From Risungbinella massiliensis (GTDB lineage Bacteria > Bacillota > Bacilli > Thermoactinomycetales > Thermoactinomycetaceae), in the NCBI RefSeq assembly GCF_000942395.1, contig NZ_LN812102.1, forward strand, positions 558,017-622,016: a DNA stretch of 64,000 bases, read 5' to 3'. The position numbers and the translations under genes are program-made. This document shows positions 8,540 through 16,624 of this stretch, piece after piece (the first letter of the stretch is position 1; each line of letters begins with the position of its first letter). Under the pieces are notes generated by a model that ran no database searches, had not been told where the DNA came from, and saw only the letters and a list, made by a program, of their open reading frames with translations.

Positions 8540-10363
8540 ATGAAACTGAATAGACGTAAATTTATCAAAATAGGCTCCCTTGGTTTGGTTGGTGTAGCTG
8601 GCTCCCTTGTGCCTTTCCGTTCCTCCGTTCATGCTACCGAATCTACTACAAGTTCTGGTAACGATCACCTAACGAACACTGTTGCTACAATGAAACAAAC
8701 TAATTATGTAGAAGGCGATTGTGTCATCACGTTTGGATATCACTTAGAAGGCGATTCAGGTGGAGCTAGTTATATGATTAAAAAGACCACTCTACCAAAC
8801 GATGATGCCACTGTCATCACATTACAAAATGGCTTGCAAGCCCACCTAATCATCCCTGAAAGTCGCTTGAATGTGAAATGGTTTGGAGCAAAAGGTGATA
8901 AAAAACAAAACGATACCCCCTTTATACAAAAAGCAGTTGCTCATCTGATGAAAAACGGTGGTGGTACTCTTTATTTTCCTGCAGGAGATTATTTAATTAG
9001 TGGTACGATCTACGTTCATCAGGATGATTACAATCCGAACCAAATTCATTCACCCCTACATTTCGAGGGAGCAATACCCATCTTTTCTGATTTATATAAC
9101 GCTGAAAAGCGTAATGTGACAAGATTGATCAAAACAAATCGCGGAAATATTATCGCGGTGAACTTCACAGCAAAAAATGAAGTGATGGTAAGTGGAGTAT
9201 ATCGAAATTTTACTGTCCGAAATATCGCATTTTATGGAAGTGGGACTACAGACTCGAAGTATGCAACTGTGACAGCATCTACGACTGCTACCAACGCTAT
9301 TGAAATGAGATATGCTAGTATCACCCTAGAAAACTGTTTGTTCTGGAAATTAGATAAAGGAGTTTATCAACCACCAAAGGTTCTAGGAAAAGATAATTAT
9401 TGTGACCAAAGCGTATTTAGACGTTTGTGTTTTCGGGATATGGGCACAAGCTGGTTAGAGATACAAAGAGGTGACGCCTCTACTTTTGAAAACATCAATG
9501 GTTATGATATGGCAAAAAGTTGCCAATATGGTATCTATGCCCGAAAAGGAGAAGCCTTTACCATTAAAGAGGTGTTAGTAGCAGGTAAAGCAATGCATTT
9601 ATGCCCTAACTTTAGCCTAATTTATTTGACTCATGTGAACAGTGTCAAGATAAATGCCCTTTATCCTGAGCGTGTGGAAGGTCTCATTGTCAACATGACA
9701 GATTGCAAAAACGTAGAAATCGGTACAATCGGGGTAAGACATTATACAAAAACATTGATCCAAGGTAGAAATACCCGAAATGTCAAACTGAATGGCGTGT
9801 ATACACATGTAGAAGAGGGAAAAGTTTTATCTCCAAGCGATCCTGGTAACTTTAGCAAATATAGTACCATTGCATTGCCGCTTGATTTTGATTTTGACCA
9901 TACTTGTTACGATATTACGTATGAAGATACGTTTTTCCGAAATGGTATTCATCAAGCCGATGGAAAATTCACGGAAACAACATACCGATTGTTCCCTAGA
10001 GTTCCAAAAACAGCAAGTGGGATCAGGGGCGGGAAGGAATATTCCCTTAACATCTACTACGATTCCTCTTCTGCACAAATCAAAGCAAAAATGAACGGTG
10101 TTATCATTGATTGGTCCTATGTACTAGGTACAACAGCTCCAACTTACAATCGAACATCTGGAGAATTAACATTCCCACAGACGGGAATTTTTGCTGATAA
10201 TCCATCCATTTTCGTCAGTCCCAGATCTTCAGGAACCTCTACACCAAAAGTAAACATACCTGTTGTTATATCAGAAAAGCCAGTCAAAATACGACTCTAT
10301 GATCCAACATTTGGTTTGATAGATTTAGAGAACATCGCATTTCATATGAAAGTAAGACATTAA
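8540..10363 (+). CDS. Tat-exported right-handed beta-helix protein (pectate lyase superfamily)
   Basis: A 607-residue secreted protein. The N-terminus has a twin-arginine signal (NRRKFIKIG) followed by a hydrophobic stretch and an AxA-like site near residue 32. The WFGAKGDKKQNDTPFIQKAV motif (about residues 114-133) marks the start of a pectate-lyase-3 type beta-helix, as in phage tailspikes and glycan lyases. Repeated short strands with N and G turns run to about residue 450. The last 120 residues form a separate beta-rich domain (GIRGGKEYSLNIYYDSS onwards). Substrate unknown; probably an extracellular polysaccharide. Alone between terminators in a region replacing trp genes. Confidence 0.8.
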   Translation: MKLNRRKFIKIGSLGLVGVAGSLVPFRSSVHATESTTSSGNDHLTNTVATMKQTNYVEGDCVITFGYHLEGDSGGASYMIKKTTLPNDDATVITLQNGLQAHLIIPESRLNVKWFGAKGDKKQNDTPFIQKAVAHLMKNGGGTLYFPAGDYLISGTIYVHQDDYNPNQIHSPLHFEGAIPIFSDLYNAEKRNVTRLIKTNRGNIIAVNFTAKNEVMVSGVYRNFTVRNIAFYGSGTTDSKYATVTASTTATNAIEMRYASITLENCLFWKLDKGVYQPPKVLGKDNYCDQSVFRRLCFRDMGTSWLEIQRGDASTFENINGYDMAKSCQYGIYARKGEAFTIKEVLVAGKAMHLCPNFSLIYLTHVNSVKINALYPERVEGLIVNMTDCKNVEIGTIGVRHYTKTLIQGRNTRNVKLNGVYTHVEEGKVLSPSDPGNFSKYSTIALPLDFDFDHTCYDITYEDTFFRNGIHQADGKFTETTYRLFPRVPKTASGIRGGKEYSLNIYYDSSSAQIKAKMNGVIIDWSYVLGTTAPTYNRTSGELTFPQTGIFADNPSIFVSPRSSGTSTPKVNIPVVISEKPVKIRLYDPTFGLIDLENIAFHMKVRH

Positions 10364-10367
10364 TTTC

Positions 10368-10400
10368 ACTCCCCTACCTTATGGGAGTTTTATCTTTTTT
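10368..10400 (+). terminator. Terminator of the beta-helix gene
   Basis: Stem ACTCCC/GGGAGT followed by TTTATCTTTTTT. Confidence 0.7.
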
Positions 10401-10503
10401 ATTATTTTCTAAATAATGCTTTCACCACTACCGATAAATGTAATAACCGGTTGCATACTTAAATACAATTTAATCATAAAACCATGCTAAACGGAGTGAG
10501 TTG

Positions 10504-11280
10504 ATGGAACAATTTGAAAAAGCACTTGAATTTGAACAGCGTTTTTGGATTGCTGTTTTACGAGATCATAGCCAATTTATTCTCGATTCATTATCCCCCA
10601 AAGAGAAAAAAGAAATAAAGCGTGCCAAACATTTTTTGCATCTCTTTGAACAATTGGATAGTGCAGAAGGTTTGAAGGATCTCACCACCTCCTACGAGTC
10701 CGCCATTGAATTAAGGAAGTTTAAACTTCATTTACTCCGCCGTCTACTGACGGAAAAATTTGATTTTCACTTAACTCCTACTTTTATCAATCATATGGTG
10801 AATGAAGTGGAAGAATATTTACGAATTCTCCCCTATCTAATGGATGGAAAGGAACCACCAACATTACATCCACTCCATCATCATCTCCTCTGGCTTCCTG
10901 ACGCATCTGGACACGCAGTAGGTATTAGGAGCAATCTAGATGGAACAGAAAAAGACTTATTTGAAAAGAGCCAATACTTCGGCAACCAATTTGAGGATTT
11001 CTATATCAAAGCAATCGAGTTAGCTGGCTACCTACGTACCCATCTAAGTGAGTTTCCTGCTCTATCGCGATTCAATAAACAAGTGGAATTAGAAATCAAT
11101 CTGTTTATGAATTTCTTACATGAAATCGAAGAACTTGGTCTAAGTAAAGAAATGTTATCAACGCTAAACCCACTATTAGCCAATCATATGTATCGAGAGG
11201 AATGTTATTATTTAACAAAATTAGCTCAAGTATCTGAAGTGGAAGATCCAAAATGCAGCCCAATCAGGAAGATGGATTGA
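10504..11280 (+). CDS. DUF2935 family protein
   Basis: A 258-residue all-helical protein of the DUF2935 family. Two repeats start with EFEQRFWIAVLRDHSQFILD (about residues 10-29) and, less clearly, FGNQFEDFYIKAIELAGYL. The conserved E/H residues resemble a ferritin-like four-helix bundle that could bind metal; function unknown. ATG at 10504 is preferred over TTG at 10501 because the GGAG site lies 7 bases from it. Monocistronic. Confidence 0.8.
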   Translation: MEQFEKALEFEQRFWIAVLRDHSQFILDSLSPKEKKEIKRAKHFLHLFEQLDSAEGLKDLTTSYESAIELRKFKLHLLRRLLTEKFDFHLTPTFINHMVNEVEEYLRILPYLMDGKEPPTLHPLHHHLLWLPDASGHAVGIRSNLDGTEKDLFEKSQYFGNQFEDFYIKAIELAGYLRTHLSEFPALSRFNKQVELEINLFMNFLHEIEELGLSKEMLSTLNPLLANHMYREECYYLTKLAQVSEVEDPKCSPIRKMD

Positions 11281-11307
11281 TAGGATTTTATGAAAAAACT
11301 ACAACAG

Positions 11308-11350
11308 AAAAGCTAGTCTCGCGTTTAGTGTACGAAGACTAGCTTTTTTT
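11308..11350 (+). terminator. Terminator of the DUF2935 gene
   Basis: Perfect stem AAAAGCTAGTCT/AGACTAGCTTTT followed by T run. Confidence 0.9.
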
Positions 11351-11390
11351 GATTTATTTTATTTATATCTGAAAGGGGTTTGATGATCTA

Positions 11391-12476
11391 TCATCTTAAT
11401 CCATGCAAAACTTCTTGGATATCCTCCTCTGGAACATTCCTCACTAACTCCATCTTTCCAAAATCAGTGGCTAAAACAAATGAGTATCCGGTATGATCTG
11501 TTTTTTTATCTCGACGCATCGCAGCAAGTAGATTCTCTTCTGCAATGTCAGAATTATACCGAATTGGCAAACCTAGCTCTTGTAGTAGAGTCTCTGTTTT
11601 CTCCACCATTTCTGTAGAAGCTCCCAACAACCGTTGCGATAAATGAGCAGCCCCCACCATTCCAATGGAGATCGCTTCCCCATGTCTGTAAGAATAATTA
11701 CTCTCTAACTCCAGTGCATGCCCGATCGTATGTCCATAGTTCAATATCGCTCGCAAACCGTTTTCCTTTTCGTCTTGGGAAACCACTTTTGCTTTGACTT
11801 GGCACCCTTTTATCAATGCTTCCGCTACTGTTTCACTCTTACATAAAATTAACTCCTCGATTTTGTCGGACAACCACTCGATCATCTCGCTCCCTGACAA
11901 AAAAGCATGTTTCGCAAGCTCGGCATAGCCCGCAATCAATTCCTCTTTTGGAAGAGTGGTAAGAGCGCTTGTCTCGAAAACGACAGCACGAGGCTGATGA
12001 AAAGCACCGATCATATTCTTGCCAAGTTTGTGATTGACTCCTACCTTTCCACCTACACTACTATCATGAGCGAGAGTCGTAGTAGGAAGTTGAATCCAAT
12101 CTAACCCTCGCATATAAGTTGCTGCTACCATTCCTGCTAAGTCGCCCACTACTCCCCCACCTAAAGCCAAGACAACACTTTTCCGATCTAAACCAGATTC
12201 AAGTCCTATACCAACTATTCTTTCTACTTGTGTAAGTGTCTTGCTTTCTTCACCGGGGGGAATAGTAGCTAAGGTCAAATCATAACCACATTCTTTAAAC
12301 AATGAACCAACTCTTCTGAGATGGTATTTGGACACTTGTTCATCTGTTATGAGAAACAATCTGCGCTGCTTACTAATCCCTACTTCTGACAAAATGTTCG
12401 GCAGTTCCTCCCAAACTTGCTCTCCGATCACAATGGGATACGCATGACTTTGGGTTTCTACCACGAGTCGTTTCAT
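11391..12476 (-). CDS. aroB: 3-dehydroquinate synthase
   Basis: Second shikimate step, converting DAHP to 3-dehydroquinate with NAD+ and a divalent metal. The 361-residue length is normal. GGGVVGDLAG is the NAD-binding loop (about residues 106-115), PTTTLAHDSSVGGKVGVN (about 131-148) and NYGHTIGHALE (about 246-256) carry substrate and metal ligands. The gene starts 3 bp after aroC, so the two are co-transcribed and probably coupled. Confidence 0.96.
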   Translation of the reverse strand: MKRLVVETQSHAYPIVIGEQVWEELPNILSEVGISKQRRLFLITDEQVSKYHLRRVGSLFKECGYDLTLATIPPGEESKTLTQVERIVGIGLESGLDRKSVVLALGGGVVGDLAGMVAATYMRGLDWIQLPTTTLAHDSSVGGKVGVNHKLGKNMIGAFHQPRAVVFETSALTTLPKEELIAGYAELAKHAFLSGSEMIEWLSDKIEELILCKSETVAEALIKGCQVKAKVVSQDEKENGLRAILNYGHTIGHALELESNYSYRHGEAISIGMVGAAHLSQRLLGASTEMVEKTETLLQELGLPIRYNSDIAEENLLAAMRRDKKTDHTGYSFVLATDFGKMELVRNVPEEDIQEVLHGLR

Positions 12477-12479
12477 AAT

Positions 12480-13646
12480 TTAAAATCCCTTCACTCGTTG
12501 TTGATAAGTAGCTAGTGATTGCTTTAATTCGTCCAATGTATCTGCCGGAAACTTTTCTAACACAGCCTGAGCAATAGTTGTCGCAACTACGTTCTGAGCT
12601 ACCACACTAGCAGAAGGAACGGCACAACGATCAGAGCGCTCAATACTAGCAGCAAAAGCCTCCTTCGTCTCAATATCAACACTTTGTAGCGGACGATATA
12701 AAGTAGGAATGGGCTTCATCACTCCACGAACTACGATCGGCTCACCCGTCGTCATTCCGCCTTCAAAACCACCCAAGCGATTTGTTCTACGTGAAAAGCC
12801 GCTCTCTTTGGACCAAATAATCTCATCCATTACTTGTGAGCCAGGGCGACCTGCTGCCTCAAATCCGATTCCAAATTCTACCCCTTTAAACGCTTGAATG
12901 CTCATAACTGCCTGGGCAATTCGACCATCCAGTTTACGATCCCAATGTACATGACTTCCCAAACCGACGGGAACACCTATCGCAATTACTTCCACAATTC
13001 CACCAAGAGAATCTCCATCTTCTTTTGCTAGATCGATTCGCTTCATCATCTGCTCAGAGGCAATCGGATCAAGACAACGAACATGTGAAGCTTCGATCTG
13101 CTCGCGAAGTTTGAACATGGAGCCCTCCATCCTCATTTCATCAGCCTTGACTTCTCCGATCTGCCGAACATGTGCAAGCAATTCAATCCCTAACTCGCTA
13201 AGTAACATTTGTGCCACTGCTCCCACTGCTACCCGGGCTGCAGTTTCTCTAGCACTAGACCGTTCTAGTACATCTCTCATATCTCGATGATCATATTTGA
13301 GTGCACCAGTTAAATCTGCATGACCTGGACGTGGTCTGGATATCTTGCGCTTATCGGCAGATTCTGGAGTTGCTTCGGCGCCCATCACCTTTTGCCAATG
13401 AGTAAAGTCCCGGTTTTGAATGACCAAGGTAACAGGAGCTCCTGTCGTCTCTCCAAATCGAACACCTGATAAAATCTCTACCTGATCCGATTCAATTTGC
13501 ATTCGCCGGCCACGCCCATAACCTTTCATTCTACGCTGTAATTCCATATCCAGCTTCTCTTTGGAAAAAATCAAATGACTAGGCAATCCTTCGATTATTA
13601 CTGTTAATTGAGGTCCGTGTGATTCTCCTGCTGTTAAAAATCTCAT
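12480..13646 (-). CDS. aroC: Chorismate synthase
   Basis: Converts EPSP to chorismate using reduced FMN. Length 388. Family motifs seen: [12 protein letters not shown] at the N-terminus, GRGRRM (about 44-49), [20 protein letters not shown] (about 103-122) and [12 protein letters not shown]. Start follows AAGGAGTAGC. First gene of the aroC-aroB pair. Its product also feeds MqnA encoded at 24 kb. Confidence 0.97.
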   Translation of the reverse strand: MRFLTAGESHGPQLTVIIEGLPSHLIFSKEKLDMELQRRMKGYGRGRRMQIESDQVEILSGVRFGETTGAPVTLVIQNRDFTHWQKVMGAEATPESADKRKISRPRPGHADLTGALKYDHRDMRDVLERSSARETAARVAVGAVAQMLLSELGIELLAHVRQIGEVKADEMRMEGSMFKLREQIEASHVRCLDPIASEQMMKRIDLAKEDGDSLGGIVEVIAIGVPVGLGSHVHWDRKLDGRIAQAVMSIQAFKGVEFGIGFEAAGRPGSQVMDEIIWSKESGFSRRTNRLGGFEGGMTTGEPIVVRGVMKPIPTLYRPLQSVDIETKEAFAASIERSDRCAVPSASVVAQNVVATTIAQAVLEKFPADTLDELKQSLATYQQRVKGF

Positions 13647-13718
13647 CTTTTGCTACTCCTTTTCTACCGCCTATCTCAAATGCATTCTTCCCTATCTTAC
13701 CAGATGAATCGCTTTCCA

Positions 13719-14165
13719 TCATTTCCCTAGCAACCAGAGGATAAAAAATAAAATTGAGAGAAAACTCATCGCTACCATAGGAAACTTCGATGGCCGTTCT
13801 TCTTCTACGTCAAAAGAGTCTATAGATGGTGCAGACTCCTGTAAGCGAAGTGGGAAAAATGGTTTCATCGTATAGTAAATAATCAAGATACCTTTTGGAA
13901 ATGGGTAGCTCTCTACCGTTTCATAGTCGCGTTCATTCAACCAATCTTCTAATTCTCCTATCTTTTCTCGCTCTAAATAGATCGCTTCTCCCATCCATAG
14001 TTGGTTTGGTTCCTCTTGATTCTCTGTATAAATCAAGAGATGTTCACCTAAATCATGAATCTTCCGAAAAAGATTTGCCTGCAATTGCATTTCAACATAG
14101 TGCACGATCAATAATGGTTCGCTCTTTGAAAAGACCTGATAAAATTTGCTTTGCTCTTTTCTCAT
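13719..14165 (-). CDS. Tail-anchored membrane protein of unknown function
   Basis: A 148-residue protein with a soluble N-terminal part (about residues 1-125) and one C-terminal membrane helix (FPMVAMSFLSILFFILWLLGK), with no signal peptide. It should therefore be anchored by its tail with the bulk in the cytoplasm. Not recognised. AGGGAGGAC precedes the start. It lies upstream of aroC in the same direction, but a 72-bp gap leaves co-transcription open. Confidence 0.6.
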   Translation of the reverse strand: MRKEQSKFYQVFSKSEPLLIVHYVEMQLQANLFRKIHDLGEHLLIYTENQEEPNQLWMGEAIYLEREKIGELEDWLNERDYETVESYPFPKGILIIYYTMKPFFPLRLQESAPSIDSFDVEEERPSKFPMVAMSFLSILFFILWLLGK

Positions 14166-14352
14166 CTACAGGTCCTCCCTTTTATTAAAATCCAGACTTA
14201 TATTTATTAGCGAAAAAGCAAACCTTTTCAAAGCTATTGGTTAATGGTATATACCAAATTCATTTTCCTATATTTTGAAAAAGCCCTCTCATCCAATATA
14301 TCAAAAGATTTGTTATAATATAATAGAATCCTAGATGGAATGAGGGGTATCG

Positions 14353-14931
14353 ATGACCTGGAAAAAGCAGATTAACCATAATGAAACTGCTATATATAGA
14401 AAGTATTATCCAGTTGGTTCAGAGATTCAATGCAAATTTCTCCATGCCATTGATGGCGATACCATTCTCTTGCAAGATTTAAAATTACAGAGAGCTATTC
14501 GTATTCGAATACGTGGAATCAATTGTCCTGAGTTACATAAAGACCAACCTTTGTTGTCTCCTGACCCATTTGCTGAAGAAGCCCATATGTATACAAAAAA
14601 CAAACTACTACAAGCTCAAACCATTCAATTGGAGGTGTCTGAGGCTCACTATGATATTTACGGTAGATTACTAGCACATATCAAAGTAGATGGTACTTGT
14701 TTGGGGAGAAGCTTACTCAAAAAAGGGCTTGCTACCACTTGTTATTTAGATAACTTTGAAAATGATACATTAGCCAACCGCTTTCGACAAGATGAGCGAA
14801 AAGGGAAGAAGCGAGCAAATCAAAAATTTCCTAACATCTGGAGTCTCCCAAACTATGTGAGAAACGGAAAATTTTATGTAAGAGATGTGCCATCTAGCAG
14901 CCTAGAAGCAATTGGCTACCTTGCCAGTTAA
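14353..14931 (+). CDS. Staphylococcal nuclease (SNase)-like protein, cytoplasmic
   Basis: A 192-residue thermonuclease-family protein. The Ca2+-binding HAIDGDT (D34, D36), the RIRGINCPE motif (R54, E60) and YGRLLAH (R105) match the catalytic Asp/Arg/Glu/Arg set, so nuclease activity is expected. Unlike secreted thermonucleases it has no signal peptide, which suggests an intracellular or spore-compartment role. A C-terminal 50-residue extension has no recognised domain. GAGGGG precedes the ATG. Alone, with a terminator before the mtl operon. Confidence 0.85.
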   Translation: MTWKKQINHNETAIYRKYYPVGSEIQCKFLHAIDGDTILLQDLKLQRAIRIRIRGINCPELHKDQPLLSPDPFAEEAHMYTKNKLLQAQTIQLEVSEAHYDIYGRLLAHIKVDGTCLGRSLLKKGLATTCYLDNFENDTLANRFRQDERKGKKRANQKFPNIWSLPNYVRNGKFYVRDVPSSSLEAIGYLAS

Positions 14932-14984
14932 GGTGTATTTCACCCATCTGCACCACAACCTCAAATTTAATTTAGACCCATACA

Positions 14985-15030
14985 AACACAATTTTGTCAT
15001 TTCCATATGTGACGAAATTGTGTTTTCCTT
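14985..15030 (+). terminator. Terminator between the SNase gene and mtlA
   Basis: Stem CACAATTTTGTCA (14987-14999) with TGACGAAATTGTG (15010-15022), then TTTTCCTTTT. Confidence 0.85.
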
Positions 15031-15033
15031 TTC

Positions 15034-15062
15034 TTGTGACTCCTATGAAAGCGCTCTAAAAT
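15034..15062 (+). promoter_or_regulatory. mtlA promoter with a cre-like site in the spacer
   Basis: TTGTGA (15034-15039) and TAAAAT (15057-15062) are 17 bases apart, a good sigma-A promoter. TGAAAGCGCTCTAA (15046-15059) fills the spacer and matches the CcpA cre consensus at 12 of 14 positions. Its placement predicts glucose repression of the mannitol operon. This is a consensus match only. Confidence 0.65.
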
Positions 15063-15109
15063 AAAATCAAGAACAGACAGATGAAAAAGTACTGAAAGGA
15101 GATTATAAG

Positions 15110-16519
15110 ATGTCAGCTGATCAAATGGTGAAAACTCAGGGTATCAAAGTTCGTATCCAAAAATTCGGTCGATTCTTAAGCGGTATGGTTATGCCGAATA
15201 TTGGTGCATTTATCGCTTGGGGACTCATTACTGCCTTATTTATACCTTCAGGTTGGCTACCTAATGAAAACATTGCCGAGTTGGTTGATCCCACGATTAA
15301 ATATCTATTACCACTTCTCATTGGGTACACTGGAGGAAAATTGATTTACGATGTACGTGGGGGTGTTGTTGGAGCACTTGCTACTATTGGAGTAATCACT
15401 GGTGTGGAAATGCCAATGTTCTTAGGAGCAATGGTAGCTGGCCCACTTGGTGGTTATTTCATCAAAAAAGTAGATAGCCTTTTGGAAGGAAGAATTCGCA
15501 CTGGCTTTGAGATGTTAGTAAATAACTTCTCTGCTGGGATTACTGGGGCCATCATCATGATTATTGCTTATTTAGGCATTGGTCCAATAGTAGCAACAGT
15601 AACAGATGCTTTAACTGCTGGAGTAGAAGCAATTGTCACAATGGGACTTTTGCCATTTTCTGGTATTATCATCGAACCTGCAAAAGTTTTATTCTTGAAC
15701 AATGCGATAAACCATGGAGTTTTTGCTCCGCTAGGACTACAAGAAGCAGCTGAAACTGGAAAGTCCATATTCTTCTTGTTAGAAACAAACCCTGGTCCAG
15801 GGCTAGGAATTTTACTTGCTTACTGGTTTTTTGGAAAGGGATCTACCAAACAATCCGCACCTGGTACAGCAATCATTCATTTCTTTGGCGGAATTCACGA
15901 AATCTACTTCCCATACATTTTGGCAAACCCCAGACTAATTATCGCCACCATAGCTGGTGGTATGAGTGGGATTTTTACCTTCCAACTCTTAGGAGCAGGG
16001 CTTGTGGCTACTCCATCACCTGGTAGCATATTTGCACTGATGGCAATTTCTCCAAAAGGCGGGCTTCTCGCTGTACTGCTGGGTGTTCTAATTAGTACTG
16101 CTGTCTCTTTCTTTATTGCGTCTCTACTACTTCGCACCTCCAAAGAAAGTGGAGAAGACATTGAAAAAGCACAAGAAAAGATGAACGAAATGAAAGCACA
16201 AAGCAAAGGTGAAACAATAGCTCCTTCCGTAGATGTCAAAAAAATAATCTTTGCCTGTGATGCAGGAATGGGTTCTAGTGCGATGGGTGCTTCCATCTTA
16301 CGTAAGAAATTCCAAGATGCAGGTATCAGTATTGATGTTACCAACACTGCAATTAATGATATTCCAGAAGATGCAGATATTGTCATCACGCAAAAAACAC
16401 TAACAGATCGTGCCAAGACTAAAAAACCAGATGCAGAACATATTTCGGTAGAAAACTTCTTAAACAGCCCAAAATACGAAGAACTAACAAAACGATTAAG
16501 TGAGAAATCAGTAGAATGA
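15110..16519 (+). CDS. mtlA: Mannitol-specific PTS transporter, EIICB component
   Basis: A 469-residue inner-membrane permease that imports and phosphorylates mannitol. The EIIC domain (about residues 15-340) starts GRFLSGMVMPNIGAFIAWG. The C-terminal EIIB domain (about 375-469) has the phosphorylated cysteine C383 in FACDAGMGSSAMGA. The EIIA domain fused in E. coli MtlA is missing; it is the separate mtlF. GAAAGGAG precedes the start. First gene of mtlA-mtlR-mtlF-mtlD. Confidence 0.96.
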   Translation: MSADQMVKTQGIKVRIQKFGRFLSGMVMPNIGAFIAWGLITALFIPSGWLPNENIAELVDPTIKYLLPLLIGYTGGKLIYDVRGGVVGALATIGVITGVEMPMFLGAMVAGPLGGYFIKKVDSLLEGRIRTGFEMLVNNFSAGITGAIIMIIAYLGIGPIVATVTDALTAGVEAIVTMGLLPFSGIIIEPAKVLFLNNAINHGVFAPLGLQEAAETGKSIFFLLETNPGPGLGILLAYWFFGKGSTKQSAPGTAIIHFFGGIHEIYFPYILANPRLIIATIAGGMSGIFTFQLLGAGLVATPSPGSIFALMAISPKGGLLAVLLGVLISTAVSFFIASLLLRTSKESGEDIEKAQEKMNEMKAQSKGETIAPSVDVKKIIFACDAGMGSSAMGASILRKKFQDAGISIDVTNTAINDIPEDADIVITQKTLTDRAKTKKPDAEHISVENFLNSPKYEELTKRLSEKSVE

Positions 16520-16558
16520 AGCACGAGAATGCATAAGAGAATGGGTCTCTTGTGCTTC
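16518..16558 (+). other. Intercistronic hairpin between mtlA and mtlR
   Basis: GAAGCACGAGA pairs with TCTTGTGCTTC (about 11 bp with one G-U), without a T run. It overlaps the mtlA stop codon and may protect mtlA mRNA or reduce read-through into the activator gene. Confidence 0.5.
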
Positions 16559-16624
16559 TCTATTTCTTGCAATAAACAGTTGTTTTCCTATTACTATCAA
16601 GATCTATCTATAGGAGACTCATAT

